Origin: a bacterium
GTDB taxonomy: Bacteria > UBA9089 > CG2-30-40-21 > SBAY01
Length of the DNA stretch: 8,985 nt
Reading direction: 5' to 3'
Assembly: GCA_030018635.1 (NCBI GenBank)
Contig: JASEHU010000071.1
Span: 1-8,985 of the forward strand
Of the stretch, positions 6,207-8,985 are shown in pieces. The notes below the pieces were generated by a model that had not been told where the DNA came from, did no database searches, and saw only the letters and a program-made list of their open reading frames with translations. A program made the translations under genes and the position numbers. Numbering within the stretch: position 1 is the first letter of the stretch; each line of letters starts with the position of its first letter.

Positions 6207-7403
6207 ATGATTTTATCGAAACGAGCAAGTAAAATCGCACCATCTATTACCCTGGCCATAAGTGCGAAGGCCAAGCAAATGCAGGCAGAAGGGATTGATG
6301 TCATTGGTTTTGGTGCAGGAGAGCCAGATTTCGATACCCCAGGGCCAATCAAAGAAGCGGCTATTGCGGCTATCGAATCGGGTTTTACTAAATATACCGC
6401 AGATTCCGGAATACCAGAACTAAAAAAAGCGGTGTGTGAAAAGTTTAAACGGGATAATAATCTTGAGTATGAGCCGTCACAAATCCTGATTTCCTCAGGT
6501 GCCAAGCACTCCCTGTTTAACGCCATCTTTGTCCTTTGTGACGATGGGGATGAGGTGATTATTCCTGCCCCTTACTGGGTAAGTTATGAAGAACAGGTAA
6601 AGATGGCCGGGGCAACTACGGTTATTGTCGAGACACAAGAGTCCAATGATTTCAAACTGACCCCGGAATTATTCCAGAAGGCAATTACCCCTAAAACTAA
6701 GGCGATTATCCTCAATTCCCCCTGTAACCCAACAGGAACGGTCTATGAGCGGGATGAATTAGAATCTTTAGCTAATGCTGCGGTTGAACATGGAATTTAT
6801 GTTATCGCCGATGAGATTTACGAGTACCTGGTTTATGACGGTGTGAGACATCATAGTATTGCCGGCTTTGGCCAAAAGGTAAAGGATTTAACCATCACGA
6901 TTAATGGAGTTTCAAAGGCATATTCGATGACCGGCTGGCGAATTGGCTATGCGGCAGGACCAAAGGAGATTATTCAGGCAATGGCCAATGTCCAATCGCA
7001 TGCCACCTCCAATGCCGTTTCCATCTCCCAAAAAGCCGCCTTAGCCGCCTTGGCCGGCTCACAAGATTGTATCGCTCAAATGGTGGTTGAATTTGATAGG
7101 CGACGCCAGGTAATGGTAGCCGGGCTAAATAAAATTAAAGGCTTTTCCTGCCGAACACCCAAAGGTGCATTTTATTCCTTCCCGAATACCTCATGTGTTT
7201 ATGGCTTGAACTTCAATGGGAAACCTATCAATAATTCTTTTGCCCTGACTGAATTCCTGTTAGATGAGGCAAGGGTAGCGGTAGTCCCGGGAGGTGCCTT
7301 TGGCGCTCCCAATTATATCAGACTCTCCTACGCCACCTCATTAAAAAATATAGAAAATGGATTGGAGAGAATCCAAAAGGCTATTGACAGGTTAGCCCTA
7401 TAG
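6207..7403 (+). CDS. aspC: Class I aspartate-type aminotransferase (PLP-dependent)
   Basis: A 398-residue fold-type I PLP enzyme that most resembles bacterial subgroup Ib aspartate aminotransferases (about 390-400 residues), which interconvert aspartate plus 2-oxoglutarate with oxaloacetate plus glutamate. Visible residues are GAGEPDFDTP (37-46), the PYW cofactor-stacking aromatic W125, the SPCNPTG motif with N174, IADEIYEYLVY with D202 and Y205, the Schiff-base lysine K237 in NGVSKAYSMTGWRIGY, R245 (phosphate), and R372 in IRLSYA, which binds the substrate carboxylate. Prephenate aminotransferases share this fold, so substrate range is inferred. The ATG has AAGGAGG 9 bases upstream (6191-6197). 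Its oxaloacetate link to pckG upstream is a plausible pathway connection. The last 20 bases also contain a promoter for the next genes and a GTTAGCC heptamer (7391-7397) identical to the end of the attC site downstream. Confidence 0.9.
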   Translation: MILSKRASKIAPSITLAISAKAKQMQAEGIDVIGFGAGEPDFDTPGPIKEAAIAAIESGFTKYTADSGIPELKKAVCEKFKRDNNLEYEPSQILISSGAKHSLFNAIFVLCDDGDEVIIPAPYWVSYEEQVKMAGATTVIVETQESNDFKLTPELFQKAITPKTKAIILNSPCNPTGTVYERDELESLANAAVEHGIYVIADEIYEYLVYDGVRHHSIAGFGQKVKDLTITINGVSKAYSMTGWRIGYAAGPKEIIQAMANVQSHATSNAVSISQKAALAALAGSQDCIAQMVVEFDRRRQVMVAGLNKIKGFSCRTPKGAFYSFPNTSCVYGLNFNGKPINNSFALTEFLLDEARVAVVPGGAFGAPNYIRLSYATSLKNIENGLERIQKAIDRLAL

Positions 7404-7416
7404 AGATACCATCTCT
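7384..7416 (+). promoter_or_regulatory. Promoter and palindromic operator of the BrnT/BrnA-like pair
   Basis: A perfect -35 TTGACA (7384-7389) lies 17 bases before TACCAT (7407-7412, 4/6 of the -10 consensus). The -35 lies within the coding end of the aminotransferase gene. A perfect 6-bp inverted repeat, AGAGAT (7402-7407) and ATCTCT (7411-7416) around ACC, overlaps the -10. Toxin-antitoxin operons are commonly repressed by their antitoxin binding such a palindrome, so this is a candidate operator. The same sequence could form a small RNA hairpin, but it has no T-run. Confidence 0.5.
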
Positions 7417-7441
7417 GTCAATTCTGTCAATGAGGTAACAA

Positions 7442-7733
7442 TTGCAGTATAATTTTGAGTGGGATCCTGCAAAGGCGAATGAGAATATTCACAAGCATAA
7501 AGTGAGTTTCCAACTGTGCGGGAACAATTTTTCGTGATACAGATGCGATTTCTATATTTGATGAAGAACACAATCAAGAAGAAGAGCGTTGGATAACTAT
7601 TGGAAAAAACAGTAGTGGAATTTTACTTGTTGTTTCACATACTTTTTGTGAAATTGATACATTATCGTGTAGTATTCGCATTATTTCTGCGCGCAAAGCA
7701 ACAAAGAGAGAAACAAAACAATATGAGAGGTGA
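7442..7733 (+). pseudogene. brnT: BrnT-family toxin, broken by a single-base frameshift
   Basis: The first frame, from TTG at 7442 with TGAGGT (7431-7436) upstream, reads QYNFEWDPAKANENIHKHKV and SFQ, the characteristic N-terminus of BrnT ribonuclease toxins, then runs to a stop at 7535-7537. From about 7518 the next frame continues the family: GTIFRDTDAISIFDEEHN, EERWITIGK, a GILLVVSHT strand, and IRIISARKATKRETKQYE, ending with TGA at 7731-7733. Removing one base near 7514-7517 would restore a normal BrnT of about 97 residues. BrnT is an mRNA-cleaving toxin of the RelE-like fold, neutralised by BrnA encoded just downstream, as seen here. The break is either a true inactivating mutation or a sequencing or assembly error; no slippery heptamer suggests programmed frameshifting. 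The stop overlaps the GTG at 7730 and lies 5 bases before the antitoxin ATG. Confidence 0.8.
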
Positions 7734-7738
7734 ATCTT

Positions 7739-7939
7739 ATGAAAGAAGAGTATGACTTTTCCAAGGGTGAGCGCGGTAAGTTCTATCGTCCTGATGTGAA
7801 GTTAAATTTCCCTGTGTATCTGGAACCAGAGATAACCGATTTCATATGTAACCTCACTGAGGGAAAAAATACGGCGATTGAAACGATAGTAAACGACTGG
7901 CTCAGAAAAGATATAGAATTAATACAGACTGTTAGATAA
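7739..7939 (+). CDS. BrnA-like (ribbon-helix-helix type) antitoxin
   Basis: A 66-residue protein, KEEYDFSKGERGKFYRP at its N-terminus followed by a KLNFPVYLEPEITDFI stretch and two helices (about residues 23-62). One beta strand followed by two helices fits a ribbon-helix-helix/CopG-like antitoxin that dimerises, binds its promoter and blocks the toxin. Its position directly after the BrnT remnant gives the canonical toxin-first BrnT/BrnA order. An in-frame GTG at 7730 overlaps the toxin stop; the ATG at 7739 is preferred because GAGAGGTGA (7725-7733) is well spaced before it. The reading frame is intact, so the antitoxin has outlived its toxin. The palindrome at 7402-7416 is a candidate binding site. 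The assignment rests on neighbourhood and fold pattern. Confidence 0.7.
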   Translation: MKEEYDFSKGERGKFYRPDVKLNFPVYLEPEITDFICNLTEGKNTAIETIVNDWLRKDIELIQTVR

Positions 7940-8172
7940 TTATTGGACTAAAAAGGGGACAGGCTACTTTTTTCTGAGCCTGCATAGATTAGTAAGCCAG
8001 AAGAAAAGAGACGGCAGAGTGCTAATTCTTCTGACTGGATAATTGGTTTGTCACCAACGAAGCGTATTGAAAACTTTAAATTACTTTCGACCTATGATAT
8101 TACTATGTCAGAGGATGATTTAAGAAGAGCTGTCGAGTAATCAGGGTTGGAAGTTGCTTTTCGACATAGGAG
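7940..8172. other. Region without a convincing gene; possible remnant reading frame
   Basis: No start-bearing ORF with a good ribosome binding site is visible. From 7988 to 8140 the + strand is open for 50 codons (reading SDWIIGLSPTKRIENFKL near its middle and ending DDLRRAVE then TAA), with no upstream start codon. This may be the 3' remnant of a lost gene and lies where the ORF of an integron cassette would sit, just before the attC site. I do not recognise the family. CAGGCT (7960-7965) and AGCCTG (7977-7982) form a 6-bp hairpin with the T-run inside the loop, so it is not a + strand terminator. Confidence 0.4.
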
Positions 8173-8247
8173 CGATAACAACCGCATCAACTTGGACTGG
8201 CAATTCTGCTTCGCTCCATTGCCAGACGATTATGCGGAGCGTTAGCC
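8173..8247 (+). other. attC: Integron attC recombination site
   Basis: A 75-bp imperfect palindrome with attC architecture. The left end reads TAACAA, five bases, TCAA (8176-8190). The right end reads TTA, six bases, GC, GTTAGCC (8230-8247), with the IntI cut point expected at G8241/T8242. Stems are CCGCAT (8182-8187) with ATGCGG (8232-8237) and CTGGCAAT (8197-8204) with ATTGCCAG (8218-8225), and the apical loop is 8205-8217. C8188 has no partner (CCGCAT-C-AA against CCGCAT-AA), matching the extrahelical base that sets strand choice in known attC sites. The box spacing equals that of the classic aadA cassette site as I recall it. Such sites form the 3' end of gene cassettes and recombine as folded single strands. 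No integrase gene is in the window. Confidence 0.8.
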
Positions 8248-8300
8248 TGCAGAAAAGCAAAACAATCAGAGAAGCGAAACCAGCAAAGAAGGGGAAGAAA

Positions 8301-8350
8301 ATCTAATAAAGCAATGAACCAGGCGAAACTGGTTATCCTTACTGTTAGGT
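8301..8350 (+). other. attC: Second, short attC-like site
   Basis: It follows the same box spacing as the site upstream: TAATAA, five bases, TGAA (8304-8318), then a perfect 6-bp stem AACCAG/CTGGTT (8317-8322, 8329-8334) with loop GCGAAA, then TTA, six bases, CT, GTTAGGT (8333-8350). GTTAGGT fits the GTTRRRY core exactly; the left box ATCTAAT matches its complement at 5 of 7 positions. G8316 is unpaired relative to the right arm, comparable to an extrahelical base. At 50 bp it is shorter than most described attC sites, and the left box is degenerate, so it may be a decayed or minimal site. It lies directly before the promoter of the YefM/YoeB pair. Confidence 0.5.
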
Positions 8351-8380
8351 GATAAAAAGCAAAATGAGGCAAATTAGAGA

Positions 8381-8412
8381 TTGACAATACGCACGGAATA
8401 TGGTACGATATT
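8381..8412 (+). promoter_or_regulatory. Promoter and palindromic operator of the YefM/YoeB-type operon
   Basis: A perfect -35 TTGACA (8381-8386), a 17-base spacer and TACGAT (8404-8409, 4/6) preceded by TGG, which forms an extended -10. Centred on the -10 is the 16-bp palindrome AATATGGTACGATATT (8397-8412) with one mismatched pair. E. coli YefM binds palindromes with a TGTACA core near the -10 of its own promoter, so GGTACG in this position is a plausible operator. Transcription would start near 8416, which excludes the in-frame ATG at 8400 as a start. Confidence 0.65.
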
Positions 8413-8429
8413 TGATAGAGGTGATGAAT

Positions 8430-8672
8430 ATGACAACATTAACAACTACTAAAGCAAGAGCAAAATTATATAATCTGTTGGATGAGGTGGCTTCATCGCA
8501 CCAACCTATTCAGATTACAGGCAAAAGGGTTAATGCTGTTCTTATTGCAGAGGAAGATTGGCGAGCAATACAGGAAACCCTTTATCTTTTATCAATCCCA
8601 GGAATGAGCGAATCAATTCGAGAAGGACTTGAAACACCCATCAATAAATGCAGTAAGGAACTGAAGTGGTGA
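8430..8672 (+). CDS. YefM/Phd-family antitoxin
   Basis: An 80-residue protein with the Phd/YefM pattern: N-terminal TTLTTTKARAKLYNLLDEV (about 2-20), the DNA-binding half, then PIQITGKRVNAVLIAEEDWRAIQETL (26-51) and a C-terminal tail with SIPGMSESIREGL (55-67) that normally wraps the toxin. It neutralises the YoeB-like ribonuclease encoded next and represses the operon. Two upstream in-frame ATGs exist (8400, 8424), but 8400 lies upstream of the -10 box and 8424 lies on the ribosome binding site AGAGGTGA (8417-8424); the ATG at 8430, 6 bases after GAGGTG, is chosen. It overlaps the toxin gene by a few bases, implying coupled translation. It sits directly after two attC sites, as expected of a cassette gene carrying its own promoter. 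Confidence 0.88.
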   Translation: MTTLTTTKARAKLYNLLDEVASSHQPIQITGKRVNAVLIAEEDWRAIQETLYLLSIPGMSESIREGLETPINKCSKELKW

Positions 8673-8932
8673 GTTGGCAACTTGTTTTCACAAAGCAATC
8701 TCAAAAAGATGCTAAAAAACTTGTAGCATCAGGTCTTCGTCCAAAAGCTGAGATTCTGTTAGATATTTTGAGGGAAGATCCATTCCATCAGCCACCACCG
8801 TTTGAAAAACTGGTTGGAGACTTAGAAGGAGCTTACTCTCGTCGTATTAACATTCAACATCGTCTCGTGTATCAAGTCCTAATGGACATCAAAACAGTAA
8901 AGGTAATCCGTATGTGGACTCATTATGAATGA
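8666..8932 (+). CDS. YoeB/Txe-family mRNA interferase toxin
   Basis: An 88-residue RelE-fold toxin that in characterised relatives enters the ribosomal A site and cuts mRNA. Key positions align with E. coli YoeB: E47 (PFEKL), the SRRI motif at 58-61, HRLVY at 65-69 (R66) and the C-terminal THYE with H86 and Y87, so the catalytic set (Glu, Arg, His, Tyr in YoeB) appears intact. Two GTG starts are possible, at 8666 and 8669; the second gives the common 4-base GTGA overlap with the antitoxin stop. AAGGAA at 8655-8660 is the ribosome binding site for either. No terminator or attC site is seen in the 53 bases left after the stop. An intact toxin with an intact antitoxin suggests an active pair. 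Confidence 0.9.
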   Translation: MVSWQLVFTKQSQKDAKKLVASGLRPKAEILLDILREDPFHQPPPFEKLVGDLEGAYSRRINIQHRLVYQVLMDIKTVKVIRMWTHYE

Positions 8933-8985
8933 ACGGGTTAAGGGTCAAACCGAGAATGTAGAATTAAAAGGAATCTGCTTTCTAC

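Noticed and set aside
6113..6526. 137-codon open frame on the - strand across the aspC start
   Set aside because: It covers the palindromic repeat and the start of the aminotransferase; its repetitive C-terminus (TCLTRLTCLT) is just the translated repeat.
7931..7937. GTTAGAT at the end of the antitoxin gene as a further attC end
   Set aside because: It fits GTTRRRY, but there is no matching left box or stem and the TTA spacing is off by one; it simply encodes the last codons.
8187..8387. 66-codon - strand frame across both attC-like sites
   Set aside because: It is a translation of the attC palindromes and the spacer between them; no start signal or family supports a gene.
8944..8985. Third attC or terminator after the YoeB-like gene
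   Set aside because: No GTTRRRY with correct spacing is present. GTAGAA (8958-8963) and TTCTAC (8980-8985) could pair, but the loop is 16 bases, there is no T-run, and the window ends there.

Overview
This window is a stretch of bacterial chromosome. It is moderately AT-rich by eye, every gene is on the + strand, and most genes have strong AGGAGG-type ribosome binding sites. The lineage cannot be fixed from the sequence. A GTP-type PEP carboxykinase, intergenic gaps full of short palindromic repeats, and integron-type attC sites would suit an environmental or candidate-phylum bacterium, but that is inference.

Left part (1-820): the tail of an unseen upstream unit ends at a probable intrinsic terminator (44-72). 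A well-formed promoter (74-102) follows and drives a small DUF948-like membrane/coiled-coil protein (133-489). The 330-base gap after it holds a 226-bp MITE-like element with 26-bp terminal inverted repeats (489-714) and a separate G-rich inverted repeat (721-799).

Central part (821-7403): a compact, co-directional group. It encodes a YtxH-like membrane protein, a PHP-domain phosphoesterase (1-base overlap), a beta-propeller protein fused to a degenerate class III cyclase domain (1-base gap), GTP-type PEP carboxykinase (pckG), a prohibitin/SPFH membrane protein, and a class I aspartate-type aminotransferase. PEP carboxykinase and an aspartate aminotransferase both act at oxaloacetate, so they may cooperate in gluconeogenic or anaplerotic flux. 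DUF948, YtxH and prohibitin are all small membrane-anchored helical proteins. The cyclase-fold protein is probably a sensor or scaffold, because several catalytic residues are replaced.

Right part (7384-8985): an accessory, cassette-like region. A BrnT-type toxin broken by a single-base frameshift precedes an intact BrnA-like antitoxin. Their promoter lies in the 3' end of the aminotransferase gene and has a palindromic candidate operator. About 450 bases without a convincing gene follow, holding one strong integron attC site (8173-8247) and a second, shorter one (8301-8350). Then comes an intact YefM/Phd-YoeB/Txe toxin-antitoxin pair with its own consensus promoter and palindromic operator. 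No integron integrase is visible. The best reading is a degraded, integrase-less cassette cluster (CALIN-like) carrying toxin-antitoxin genes beside housekeeping genes. This is the most interesting part of the window.
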